Source: Actinomycetes bacterium (lineage in GTDB: Bacteria; Actinomycetota; Acidimicrobiia; Acidimicrobiales; JAMCPL01). From it: DNA of 34,120 nucleotides. The notes under the pieces were generated by a model, which saw only the letters and a program-made list of their open reading frames with translations, was not told where the DNA came from and made no database searches. Shown piece after piece: positions 24,258 to 31,727 of the stretch; within the stretch, counting starts at the first letter, position 1; every line of letters begins with the position of its first letter. The stretch is taken from the NCBI GenBank assembly GCA_021816935.1, contig JAKAWR010000016.1:1-34120 (forward strand), written 5' to 3'. Made by a program: the position numbers and the translations under genes.

Positions 24258-25631
24258 ATGGGGTTCCCCTCCCGGCTGACCATAAGCGATCTGGAATCGG
24301 CGGCCGCTCTTGGAGAAATCGATACGGTGGTAGTGGCTTTCCCGGACATGCAGGGCCGTCCCGCCGGCAAGCGTGTAACGGTCCCGTTCTTCCTGGAACA
24401 TGTCGTCGAGCACGGGATCGAGGCGTGCGACTACCTTCTCGCCGTCGATGTGGACATGGACCCGCTCCCCGGGTACCGCTTCGCGAACTGGGACACGGGA
24501 TACGGTGATGTGACGGCGGTTCCGGATCTAGCCACGCTCCGGCCTATTCCGTGGCTGGCGGGGACGGCGCTTGTCCTGTGTGACCTGCAAGACGCCGGCG
24601 GAACCACGGTGGAGGTGTCGCCGCGGGCGATGCTGAGGCGGCAGGTGGAGCGCGCGAGATTGATGGGGCTGGAGGTCAGGTGCGCAACCGAGCTGGAGTT
24701 CTTCCTGTTCAGCGACTCCTATGAAGAGGCGGAGGCCAAAGGCTGGAGCGGACTCGTGCCGCACAGCTCGACGATCGAGGACTACCAGATCTTCCAGACG
24801 TCCCGGGAGGAGTACGTGATCCGTGCGATCCGCAACTCGATGCTTGCCGCCGGAGTGCCGGTCGAGTTCTCCAAAGGAGAAGCCGGCCGGGGGCAGCACG
24901 AGATCAACGTCACCTACGGTTCGGCTCTGGCCAGCGCGGACAACCACCTCGTGTTCAAAAACGGTGTAAAGGAGATCGCTGCACAACACGGTCGTGCAGC
25001 GACATTCATGGCCAAGTGGTCGATGGACGAGGTTGGGTCGTCCTGCCATATTCACTCCTCGCTGTGGGACGCGGCCTCGGGCGAGCCGTTGACCGGTGAT
25101 CCGGATGGCGAGGCCGGGATGACGGAGGTCGGGCGGCAGTTCCTCGCTGGCCAGATTGCCGGGGCACGGGAGTTGGCATGGTGCTTTGCCCCGTATGTCA
25201 ATTCCTACCGGCGTTACGTACCCGGCTCTTGGGCGCCGACGGCGAACGTCTGGGGAGAGGACAACAGGACCTGCGGTTTCCGCCTCGTTGGCTCCGGTCC
25301 GTCGCGGCGCGTCGAGTGTCGCATCCCCGGCGCCGATATCAACCCGTATACGGCTCTTGCGGCAACTATCGCCTCGGGATTGTACGGGATCGAAAATGGC
25401 CTCGAGCCACCTGCCTGCTACGAGGGGAACGCGTATGACGCTGCGGACATCGCCCGCATCCCCGCCACGCTTGTCGAGGCGATAAGCGAGCTGGAGAAGA
25501 GCGGGATAGCGACGCATGCCTTCGGGGAAGAGGTGCACTACCACCTGCTGAACACCGCCCGGCAGGAATGGGCCAAGGCCAACTCTGTTGTGACGGATTG
25601 GGAGCTCCGCCGCAATTTCGAGCGAATTTAG
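24258..25631 (+). CDS. Glutamine synthetase-family gamma-glutamyl-amine synthetase (PuuA-like)
   Basis: The 457-residue product has glutamine synthetase catalytic elements: TELEFFLF (about 145-152), GEAGRGQHEINVTYGSAL (about 211-228), SSCHIHSSLW (about 261-270), NSYRRYVPGSWAPTANVWG followed by EDNRT, and RVECRIPGADINPYTALAA. The N-terminal sequence (VVVAFPDMQGRPAGKRV) and the form APTANVWGEDNRT are of the PuuA/GlnA-like type, which ligate glutamate to amines with ATP. True GlnA of nitrogen assimilation has different sequences at these places. Substrates in relatives include putrescine, ethanolamine and isopropylamine. Its operon partner is the SDR gene. The amine cannot be named from sequence. 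Confidence 0.9.
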   Translation: MGFPSRLTISDLESAAALGEIDTVVVAFPDMQGRPAGKRVTVPFFLEHVVEHGIEACDYLLAVDVDMDPLPGYRFANWDTGYGDVTAVPDLATLRPIPWLAGTALVLCDLQDAGGTTVEVSPRAMLRRQVERARLMGLEVRCATELEFFLFSDSYEEAEAKGWSGLVPHSSTIEDYQIFQTSREEYVIRAIRNSMLAAGVPVEFSKGEAGRGQHEINVTYGSALASADNHLVFKNGVKEIAAQHGRAATFMAKWSMDEVGSSCHIHSSLWDAASGEPLTGDPDGEAGMTEVGRQFLAGQIAGARELAWCFAPYVNSYRRYVPGSWAPTANVWGEDNRTCGFRLVGSGPSRRVECRIPGADINPYTALAATIASGLYGIENGLEPPACYEGNAYDAADIARIPATLVEAISELEKSGIATHAFGEEVHYHLLNTARQEWAKANSVVTDWELRRNFERI

Positions 25632-25726
25632 TGTAGTGTCCACCAAGTAATCGCCGCGCTCTCGCTGGCCAGATGACGCCCCTGCCTCGCCGAATAGCAT
25701 CGCACCATTTGGTGGGCAGTATGGTA
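25631..25726. repeat. Second inverted-repeat element sharing the core of 13165-13336
   Basis: The core gccagatgacgcccctg (25668-25684) and the following bases to about 25710 match the right half of the element at 13275-13317 with few changes. The outer arms are different: an imperfect pair around ccaccaa (25640-25646) and ttggtgg (25709-25715). It starts at the stop codon of the synthetase gene and lies between convergent genes, as does the first element. Confidence 0.6.
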
Positions 25727-25758
25727 GTCGAGTGGGGGGTAAGGTCTCTGCGCCCTGG

Positions 25759-27015
25759 TCAACAGCCGGGAGCGAGCAGGCCCGCGAGGCGGTGAAGACC
25801 TTGGAGGTCGTGGACATCTTCGGTCAGGAGTGGAACGGAGGTGACCGAAGACGGTGACATCCGGCTGCCGAGTGCGGACACAGCCTTTTGGTCGCGCCTA
25901 GCCACGAGCTCGTAATTGCTCAGGTTGCGGATGAGGGCCGCCGCCTCCATGCGGGCCGCCCAGTCGCCTTCCCGCTTGGTATCCGCCCCGGTCGCGGTCT
26001 TGGCGCCTGCTGCATCCCGTGCTTCCAGCCGATCGGCGACCCCGTTGAGGTCGTCAATTGTGACGTCAGTCCCGGCCGGCAGAAAAACCGGGTGGACCCG
26101 GTTTGCAACAAGGGCTTGAATCTCGATCCCGTACTGGTCCAAACGGTTCGTGAACCACCCGGCCTCGTCGATTGCCTCGGGACGCGGCGTGGTGACGAGC
26201 ACGAAAGCGGTATCCGGGTCCCGCATGAGGCTGTCCATCCTGTCGGCCCGCGCATGAAAGCCCTCCTCCATGCCGTCGAAAGCCTGGAAGAACGTGACTG
26301 CGTCGTCCAGGATCTCCGCACCTGCCACCTTGGACACCGTCCGCACGAAGGCCTGCGTGGCAACGGACACGGCGCGTAGGTACATCCGCGTCGGCATCAA
26401 GACCAGGCGGAAGAGCCGATGCTCCAGGAACCGGATGAGCCGGGAGGGGGCTTCGAGAAAATCCAGAGCGTTACGTGTCGGCGGTGTATCGACGACGACC
26501 AGATCGTATCCACCCTCCTCCACGAGCTCGTAGAGCTTCTCCATCGCCATGTACTCTTGCGTACCCGATAGCGCTGACGAGAGCTCCTTGTAGATCCGGT
26601 TGGCGAGGATGCGCTCCACCTGCTCCGATGAGCCGGCATAGCGCCGGACCAGATCGTCGAAGGTTGCCTTCGTGTCGAGCATCATTGCCCACAGTTCCCC
26701 GCCGACCTCAGAGGCGCTTCGTCCTGCCTCCACTCGAACGTCCACCGGACGTTCTCGCGGGGTCGAGGCGGGAGCTGGTGTGCCGATTGCGATCTGCTTC
26801 GGGGTGTTGGTGAGGCCTTCGATGCCGAGAGCGTTGGCTAATCTGCGAGCCGGGTCGATGGTGACCACGCAGGTCCTCCGGCCGCTCATCGCGGCTGCCA
26901 GGGCAATGGCGGCTGACGTAGTCGTCTTGCCCACGCCTCCCGACCCGCAGCAAATGAGGACGGAGCGCTCGGCGACGATCTCCTCCAACTCGGTGGCGTA
27001 TCCCTTTGCCGGCAT
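25759..27015 (-). CDS. Get3/ArsA-like ATPase, second of a pair (Ser in place of signature Lys)
   Basis: The 418-residue product is a SIMIBI-class ATPase of the ArsA/Get3 family. Motifs are the P-loop CGSGGVGKTTT (Lys30), VVTIDPARRLANALG (switch I-like) and VVVDTPPTRNALDFLEAP (switch II). The P-loop has Ser25 where the deviant Walker A normally has a signature Lys (compare GKGGVGKTT in the upstream gene). The ATG at 27015 shares one base with the upstream stop (TGATG). Such pairs are widespread in actinobacteria; the mycobacterial pair Rv3679-Rv3680 is the studied example. Arsenic transport is not implied, because no arsenic genes are nearby. Stress-related or protein-targeting roles are proposed in the literature. 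Confidence 0.88.
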   Translation of the reverse strand: MPAKGYATELEEIVAERSVLICCGSGGVGKTTTSAAIALAAAMSGRRTCVVTIDPARRLANALGIEGLTNTPKQIAIGTPAPASTPRERPVDVRVEAGRSASEVGGELWAMMLDTKATFDDLVRRYAGSSEQVERILANRIYKELSSALSGTQEYMAMEKLYELVEEGGYDLVVVDTPPTRNALDFLEAPSRLIRFLEHRLFRLVLMPTRMYLRAVSVATQAFVRTVSKVAGAEILDDAVTFFQAFDGMEEGFHARADRMDSLMRDPDTAFVLVTTPRPEAIDEAGWFTNRLDQYGIEIQALVANRVHPVFLPAGTDVTIDDLNGVADRLEARDAAGAKTATGADTKREGDWAARMEAAALIRNLSNYELVARRDQKAVSALGSRMSPSSVTSVPLLTEDVHDLQGLHRLAGLLAPGC

Positions 27016-28097
27016 CAGTGAAGCTCCGAGACGGCTCGGGTCAGTGCCGTCGCCAGGATGGCGAGCTCGGCAATCCTGATCTGATCGTCGAAAAGGAGTG
27101 GTATCCGGAGCTGAGGAAGCGGCAACTCCTCCTTCAGCCGGCCGCACTGCTCCACCTGGAGGGCCCGGCGGTGCTCCTGGAAGGCGCCCGCTTCGAGGGC
27201 CGCTTGGGCAACGGACGCAGAGAGCTTCTTCAGCGGCCTGCGGGGAAGGTTCTCCTCATCGATCACCCCGGCCATGAACCGGGCGATGGATGCTGAACGG
27301 CCATCCGGTGAAGCGTCCACAGGTCCGCCCGGCAGCTCCTCCAGGCAGGAGTTGACGACGAGCGGTCCAAGGCTGACACCTACCTTGTCCTCCAGTAGGT
27401 ACGCGGCGTCGATGATCTCGTTGACGGGCATCTCCTCGGGCAATGTGACGAGCAGGATCCGGCAGCGATCGCCGTCCGAGAGCAACTCGACGACCTCCTG
27501 AGCCTGGGAACGTACCGGACCCGAGCGGGCCGCTTCGAGCAGACCGTTCGCGGAGGTGAGGAAGGTGACGGCGTGCCCCGTTGCGGGCGCGTCGACAAGG
27601 ATCAGATCTGCGGCCACGCGCCTCTCGAGCTGTTTGACCTTACCAAGCACGAGGATGTCGCGTATGCCCGGTATTGCTGTCGAAACGACTTCCAGCGCTC
27701 CGGAGCTGACCAGTCTCTTGGAGATCCGCTTGAGACCATGATCGGAAAGGTACTCGAGAAGCGCGTCGTCCGGCGTGATCCGGCGCGCCCGCACCTCGCC
27801 CTTCCGGCTGCCTGCATCGTCGCCGACGCCGCCCGATCGTGGCTCGTCCTTCGCCCCCAGTTCGCCGGGGCTGTCCGGCTGTCCGGGCCACAGCCTCTCC
27901 TCGCCGTATCCGAGCGGGCCGACTCCCCCGAAAGACTCCCTAAGGCCGCTCTTGCCCTCCAATTCCACAATCAGTACGGACAATCCCGATCGAGCGGCCG
28001 CGAGCGCAAGCGCCCCTGTGACGGTGGTCTTGCCAACTCCGCCCTTACCGGCCACCACGAGCACCCTTGACCGGGTGACGAACTGCTCGAAGTTCAT
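27015..28097 (-). CDS. Get3/ArsA-like ATPase, first of a pair
   Basis: The 360-residue product has the deviant P-loop A-G-K-G-G-V-G-K-T-T with signature Lys18 and P-loop Lys23, then SVLIVELEGKSGLRESFG and LILVDAPATGHAVTFLTSA (switch regions). The C-terminal half holds LEEDKV-type helices and a Leu/Arg-rich tail. An acidic/Gly-rich insertion (about residues 65-95) is not typical. The ATG at 28097 has no clear ribosome site. The upstream reading frame reaches 28172 but is not family-like. It is coupled to the second ATPase by a one-base overlap and divergent from the MarR gene. A complex of the two ATPases is likely by analogy with mycobacteria. Confidence 0.88.
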   Translation of the reverse strand: MNFEQFVTRSRVLVVAGKGGVGKTTVTGALALAAARSGLSVLIVELEGKSGLRESFGGVGPLGYGEERLWPGQPDSPGELGAKDEPRSGGVGDDAGSRKGEVRARRITPDDALLEYLSDHGLKRISKRLVSSGALEVVSTAIPGIRDILVLGKVKQLERRVAADLILVDAPATGHAVTFLTSANGLLEAARSGPVRSQAQEVVELLSDGDRCRILLVTLPEEMPVNEIIDAAYLLEDKVGVSLGPLVVNSCLEELPGGPVDASPDGRSASIARFMAGVIDEENLPRRPLKKLSASVAQAALEAGAFQEHRRALQVEQCGRLKEELPLPQLRIPLLFDDQIRIAELAILATALTRAVSELH

Positions 28098-28185
28098 ACG
28101 GAACGAGCGTACCAAGCACCGTGCGGCGCGGCCAGCTGTTGCCGATATTCGCCCCGCCCCGCCCCGCCCCACTCTCGCGCTCGAG

Positions 28186-28228
28186 GAGACAGTCGATCCG
28201 GGATGAGATATACTGTTCTACGACAGTA
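28186..28228 (+). promoter_or_regulatory. Promoter and probable self-operator of the MarR gene
   Basis: The boxes gagaca (28186-28191) and tatact (28209-28214) are 17 bases apart. An inverted repeat tactgt-N6-acagta (28211-28228) overlaps the -10 box and the expected start, the usual position of a MarR operator. Repressor binding there would block its own transcription. The divergent ATPase gene may also be affected. A run of cccg units lies just upstream (28150-28170). Confidence 0.6.
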
Positions 28229-28260
28229 CCGGACGCAAATATGCACTTGGAGCGATACTT

Positions 28261-28695
28261 ATGCCAGCTAATCCCAGCAAAGGATCCAAGGCGCCCTTGA
28301 GCGAGGCGGACTTTCACGCGCTGCTTGATTTGAGGAGCGGTCTTCGGAGCTATCTGAGGTGGAGCGAGGAGAGAGTAAGGAAGGAAGGTGGGATAACCCC
28401 CGCCTGGCACGAACTCCTCCTGGCGGTCAGGGGGCACGCGGGGCCTGAGGCACCCTCGGTCAGAGACATATCCCAGGCACTGCTTATCAGGCACCATTCG
28501 GCCGTGGGGCTTGTGGACCGCGCCGAAGCGGTCGGGCTGGTAACGAGGAAGGCTGACACGAAGGACAGGAGGGTCGTGAGAGTCAGGCTGACGCCGAAGG
28601 CAACGCGGACGCTTGACAAGCTCGCTGCCCTCCATCGCGATGAGCTCTCCCGGCTTTCCGGGAAGATCCAGCCTATCTGGCGCGACCTCGCGTAG
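28261..28695 (+). CDS. MarR-family transcriptional regulator
   Basis: The 144-residue product has the winged-helix layout of MarR proteins: an N-terminal dimer helix, then PSVRDISQALLIRHHSAVGLVDRAEAVGLV (helix-turn-helix) and TRKADTKDRRVVRVRLT (wing with the conserved D-x-R-R), then a C-terminal dimer helix. The recognition helix carries Arg and His residues. It is divergent from the ATPase pair. The palindrome at its promoter suggests self-regulation. Ligand unknown. Confidence 0.9.
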   Translation: MPANPSKGSKAPLSEADFHALLDLRSGLRSYLRWSEERVRKEGGITPAWHELLLAVRGHAGPEAPSVRDISQALLIRHHSAVGLVDRAEAVGLVTRKADTKDRRVVRVRLTPKATRTLDKLAALHRDELSRLSGKIQPIWRDLA

Positions 28696-28786
28696 AGCCG
28701 ACCTGCCACCGCACGCTTCTACCTGGCACTGGCAGCGCGCGGGCACCGGCGGTAGACTGAGTCACGTGAGCTGGTTGGAGGTGAAG

Positions 28787-29455
28787 ATGGAGGGATTTCT
28801 GGCTCCCGCCTACCTGGAGACCATCTCGGCGGCGCCGCTTGGCGAGCTGCGGGCGAAGAAGGCCGAATGCGAGGAGGTCGAGGTTTCGCTCTCGTATGTG
28901 AGGCGAATGGCGGAAGGGCGGATCGACGTCCTTCGCGCATACCTCCAGAGATGGTCTGAGCCTGCAGGGGTCGTGGCGGGAGACGGGAGCTCCGGGAACG
29001 CGGATCGGGAGCCAGGACAGGAGCGTGCCGGTGGAGAGCTGCACACCGCGAACCTCTCCGGCCGTAACGACGGTTCCTGGGGAGGTACCGGAGGCGAAAC
29101 CAGCGAGCTTGCAGAGCTCGTGACGCGGCTCCCTTCCATCCTGGCCGGAGGACCACCGCCCCCGGTTGGGCCGGGAAGGATGACCAGGCCGTTCTTTCCG
29201 GATACGGAGTCGCAGGAGCTCACGTGGGAGCTGGATCGGATATTTTCAGCGGCGGACCTGTCGAGGATCAACGAGTTCGACGCCGGGGTGCTGGCTTCGC
29301 GCCTTGACGAGCTGGTCCTGTTCGAGTATGCCGTATCTGGCGACAGGCGCAGCCTGCACGGAGTCATTGGGAAGCTGGAGGACGAGCTCGTGCGCCGTAT
29401 CAAGGCGGGCGAGGCATCTGTTGAGAGCATGATAGCGGAAGACCAAGGCAGCTGA
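28787..29455 (+). CDS. RsiG-like coiled-coil protein, possible c-di-GMP-responsive anti-sigma factor
   Basis: The ATG at 28787 follows ggagg (28777-28781). The 222-residue product has an N-terminal helical segment with Glu32-x3-Ser36-x2-Arg39-x3-Glu43-x3-Asp47. This matches the c-di-GMP motif of Streptomyces RsiG, E(X)3S(X)2R(X)3Q(X)3D, except that Gln is replaced by Glu. A disordered Gly/Ser-rich linker (about 60-145) leads to a C-terminal helical part (about 146-215). RsiG binds the sporulation sigma factor WhiG when c-di-GMP is high. No sigma gene is in the window. GTG at 28766 preceded by tagact (28753-28758) is an alternative leaderless start. Family placement is by motif; ligand binding is inference. 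Confidence 0.6.
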   Translation: MEGFLAPAYLETISAAPLGELRAKKAECEEVEVSLSYVRRMAEGRIDVLRAYLQRWSEPAGVVAGDGSSGNADREPGQERAGGELHTANLSGRNDGSWGGTGGETSELAELVTRLPSILAGGPPPPVGPGRMTRPFFPDTESQELTWELDRIFSAADLSRINEFDAGVLASRLDELVLFEYAVSGDRRSLHGVIGKLEDELVRRIKAGEASVESMIAEDQGS

Positions 29456-29484
29456 GGTGGTCGCTTGAGAATGGTCAACTGAGG

Positions 29485-29934
29485 ATGGTGGACGTCGAAG
29501 GTATCGTCAAGGACTTGCCTGACCGATGGCGCGAGTTGGGTTCCTTCATTAGAGAACAGCGGGGGTCCTCCCGCATGTCGCTGCGGCGCCTGTCCGATCT
29601 GGCGGGCATCTCCAACCCATATCTGAGCCAGATAGAGCGGGGGTTGAGGCGCCCGTCCGCCGAGATACTCCAGCAGATCGCCAAGGCGTTGCGCATTTCC
29701 GCGGAGACGCTTTACGTGCAGGCGGGCATCCTGGACCCGCCCAGCGACGAACCCGACGTCGCCCGGGTTGTTTTCTCCGACCATAACCTTACCGAAGATC
29801 AGAAGCAGGTGCTCGTAAAGGTATACCTTTCCTTTCGCCACGAGAACGACAAGGCGGCTGGATCGCCGGATGCCCACGCGGCCCCGGCCCCGGCCCCGGC
29901 AGAAGCCGCCACCGGATCCTCCTCGCCTGCCTGA
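29485..29934 (+). CDS. XRE-family DNA-binding regulator
   Basis: The 149-residue product has a Cro/CI-type helix-turn-helix at about residues 17-72 (LGSFIREQR, then LRRLSDLAGISNPYLSQIERG and RRPSAEILQQIAKALRISAE). A short second part (DHNLTEDQKQVLVKVYLSF) and an Ala/Pro-rich tail of probable disorder follow. The set PYLSQIERG-x-R-x-PSAE-LQQIAK is common in actinobacterial XRE regulators. It starts 29 bases after the RsiG-like gene in the same direction and probably shares its transcript. No target operator is visible. Confidence 0.88.
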   Translation: MVDVEGIVKDLPDRWRELGSFIREQRGSSRMSLRRLSDLAGISNPYLSQIERGLRRPSAEILQQIAKALRISAETLYVQAGILDPPSDEPDVARVVFSDHNLTEDQKQVLVKVYLSFRHENDKAAGSPDAHAAPAPAPAEAATGSSSPA

Positions 29935-30236
29935 TCGTCTTTGCCTGCCATCCGCTAGCGCCGGCCGGAAACCGGGTCCACTTCTCACTTCACCATTGCC
30001 ACCACCACCATCTCCTCCTCCTCGGCCCGCTCCTCCTCCTCCTCGGCCCGCTCCTCCTCCTCCTCCTCCTCCTCCTCCTCCTCCTCCTCGGCCCGCTCTC
30101 CTTTCCTCTTCGCCGGCTGAGTGTCAGTGGAGAGCGGCGCAGGTCGGCCATCATTCTGTGGGCGGTGGCGGGACCGGCCGGGCCCTGCGCTGCTAAAATC
30201 ACCAACGGGTATGTCGTCGTGAACCGGTCCGAACAA
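29935..30236. other. Gap with CTC/TCC trinucleotide tracts before the mshA-like gene
   Basis: No gene is supported. The gap holds the polypyrimidine repeat at 30011-30102 and a taaaat box (30194-30199) that could serve the next gene. Frames on both strands here are repeat artefacts (poly-Glu on -, poly-Pro on +). Confidence 0.6.
30011..30102. repeat. Compound (TCC)n repeat with tcggcccgc spacers
   Basis: Three blocks of tcc units, of growing length, are each closed by tcggcccgc. The last block runs for about 35 bases of pure tcc. This is a mirror-like homopurine/homopyrimidine tract of a kind prone to slippage. Confidence 0.8.
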
Positions 30237-31613
30237 ATGCGTCTCGCTTTTATATCGTTCCACAGCTCGCCTCTGGCGCAGCCCGGCGAGGGAGACGGCG
30301 GGGGGATGAGCGTTTACGTCCTGGCGCTCGCTACCAGCCTGGCGAGGAGCGGGTTGGATTGCGAGGTGTACACTCGGGCTTCGTCCGCCGGCCTACCTCC
30401 CGTACACGTGGTGGAACCGGGCCTGCGGGTCCATCACATAGAGGCCGGACCGCCGGGCCCACTGGAGAGGGCGGCTCTCGCCGATCGGTCCGTCGTGGAG
30501 GATTTCTCGAGAGGTGTACTCGAGAGGATCGGCCTCGCCGGGAGCATCCCCGATGTGCTGTACGCTAACTACTGGCTCTCTGGCACTGTGGGCAGGAGGA
30601 TCAAGGAGGAGCTTGGGATCGGCCTGCTTACGACTTTTCATACGCTCGCAAGAGTCAAGGGTGAGGACGTGCCCGGCCGTGCCATCGAGGAGGCGACGAT
30701 TGTCGATTGCTCCGACCTGATCGTGGTGCCCACCTTGACCGAGGGGGCGGAACTGAGCAGGCTTTACGGGGCCGATGCGGCTCGCGTTCGGGTCGTGGCC
30801 CCGGGAGTGGATCACGCCTTCTTCTCTCCCGGCGACAGGCGTCAGGCCCGCCGCGCCGCCGGGCTGGACAATGGCCGCCCGCTTGTACTGTTCGCCGGCA
30901 GGCTCCAGCCGTTGAAAGGACCCCACCTGGCGATCGAGGCACTACGGCTACTCGCGGCGGGTGATCGATTGCCACGCTCTCCGATGGGAGTTGCCGAGGC
31001 GCCTTCCGGAGCGGACGGCGGAGTCGGAGCTGAGGCGAGCGCAAGTTGCACCGCGGTACCGTGCGACCTTGCCGTCATAGGAGGACCGAGCGGGGCGGGC
31101 GGGGCGGATTACGTGAAAGGCATGCGGATCTTGGCGGCCGAACTGGAGCGCACCGGCGGTGGCAGGGTTCACTTTATTCCACCGGTTGCGCACGAGCTGC
31201 TGTCCACTTATTACCGGGCAGCAGACGTGTGCGTTGTGCCGAGCAGGTCGGAGTCGTTTGGCCTGGTGGCGCTCGAAGCTGCGGCCTGCGGCACGCCGGT
31301 AGTGGCCACAGATGTGGGTGGCTTGTCCGAGATCGTAGACGGCGGGAGCACCGGGCTCCTCGTCGGGGACGGCGCGGCCGGCGATGAAGGACGCTTCGTG
31401 GAAAGCCTGGCCGAGGCGCTCAGCGCTGTGATCGATGACGGCGAACTCGCCTCACGGATGGGAGCGGCGGCTGCGTGGAAGGCGCGCCGCTACACCTGGC
31501 GCAGTGCTGCAGCAAAGCTGGGCGCATTGGCCGCTGAAGTGGCGAGCGAGGGTGCCGGATCCGTTGACGAAACTCTGGCCACTGCCGGCGCCTGTAGAGC
31601 GTGCGGCAGGTGA
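30237..31613 (+). CDS. mshA: MshA-like glycosyltransferase, GT4 family
   Basis: The product (458 residues from the ATG at 30237) is a retaining GT-B glycosyltransferase. Its N-terminus (SFHSSPLAQPGEGDGGGMSVYV) has the substrate-loop form of MshA, which joins GlcNAc to inositol-3-phosphate in the first step of mycothiol synthesis. Further matches are LLTTFHTLARVKG, RVRVVAPGVDHAFFSP, VLFAGRLQPLKGPHLAIEAL and the EX7E-type nucleotide site SRSESFGLVALEAAACGTPV. A variable Ala/Gly/Ser-rich insertion (about 250-275) breaks the C-terminal domain. GTG at 30219 is an alternative start; neither start has a good ribosome site. Other GT4 sucrose-phosphate-synthase-like enzymes share these motifs, so mshA is probable rather than certain. 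Confidence 0.8.
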   Translation: MRLAFISFHSSPLAQPGEGDGGGMSVYVLALATSLARSGLDCEVYTRASSAGLPPVHVVEPGLRVHHIEAGPPGPLERAALADRSVVEDFSRGVLERIGLAGSIPDVLYANYWLSGTVGRRIKEELGIGLLTTFHTLARVKGEDVPGRAIEEATIVDCSDLIVVPTLTEGAELSRLYGADAARVRVVAPGVDHAFFSPGDRRQARRAAGLDNGRPLVLFAGRLQPLKGPHLAIEALRLLAAGDRLPRSPMGVAEAPSGADGGVGAEASASCTAVPCDLAVIGGPSGAGGADYVKGMRILAAELERTGGGRVHFIPPVAHELLSTYYRAADVCVVPSRSESFGLVALEAAACGTPVVATDVGGLSEIVDGGSTGLLVGDGAAGDEGRFVESLAEALSAVIDDGELASRMGAAAAWKARRYTWRSAAAKLGALAAEVASEGAGSVDETLATAGACRACGR

Positions 31614-31727
31614 GACGTATGTGTCGATGAGTGGCGTGAGACAGGTGAATGGCCCGGCACCGATGACGGGCGTGGCGTCGCCATCCAAGCGGCGGGCGTG
31701 TTTCGACTTGGAGGAGGTTATCCCGGG

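Noticed and set aside
22940-24370. 476-residue - strand frame covering the hydrolase and dehydrogenase genes
   Set aside because: It is a shadow frame of GC-rich DNA; both underlying genes have full catalytic motifs in other frames.
24528-25817. 429-residue - strand frame opposite the synthetase
   Set aside because: No recognisable domain; the + strand frame holds all glutamine synthetase motifs.
25759-28097. Arsenite efflux (ArsA) operon
   Set aside because: No arsB, arsD, arsC or ArsR-type regulator is nearby and the pair matches the actinobacterial Get3-like type.
29985-30263. Poly-glutamate-encoding frame on the - strand
   Set aside because: It is the translation of the TCC repeat and overlaps the mshA-like start; no domain or start signal.
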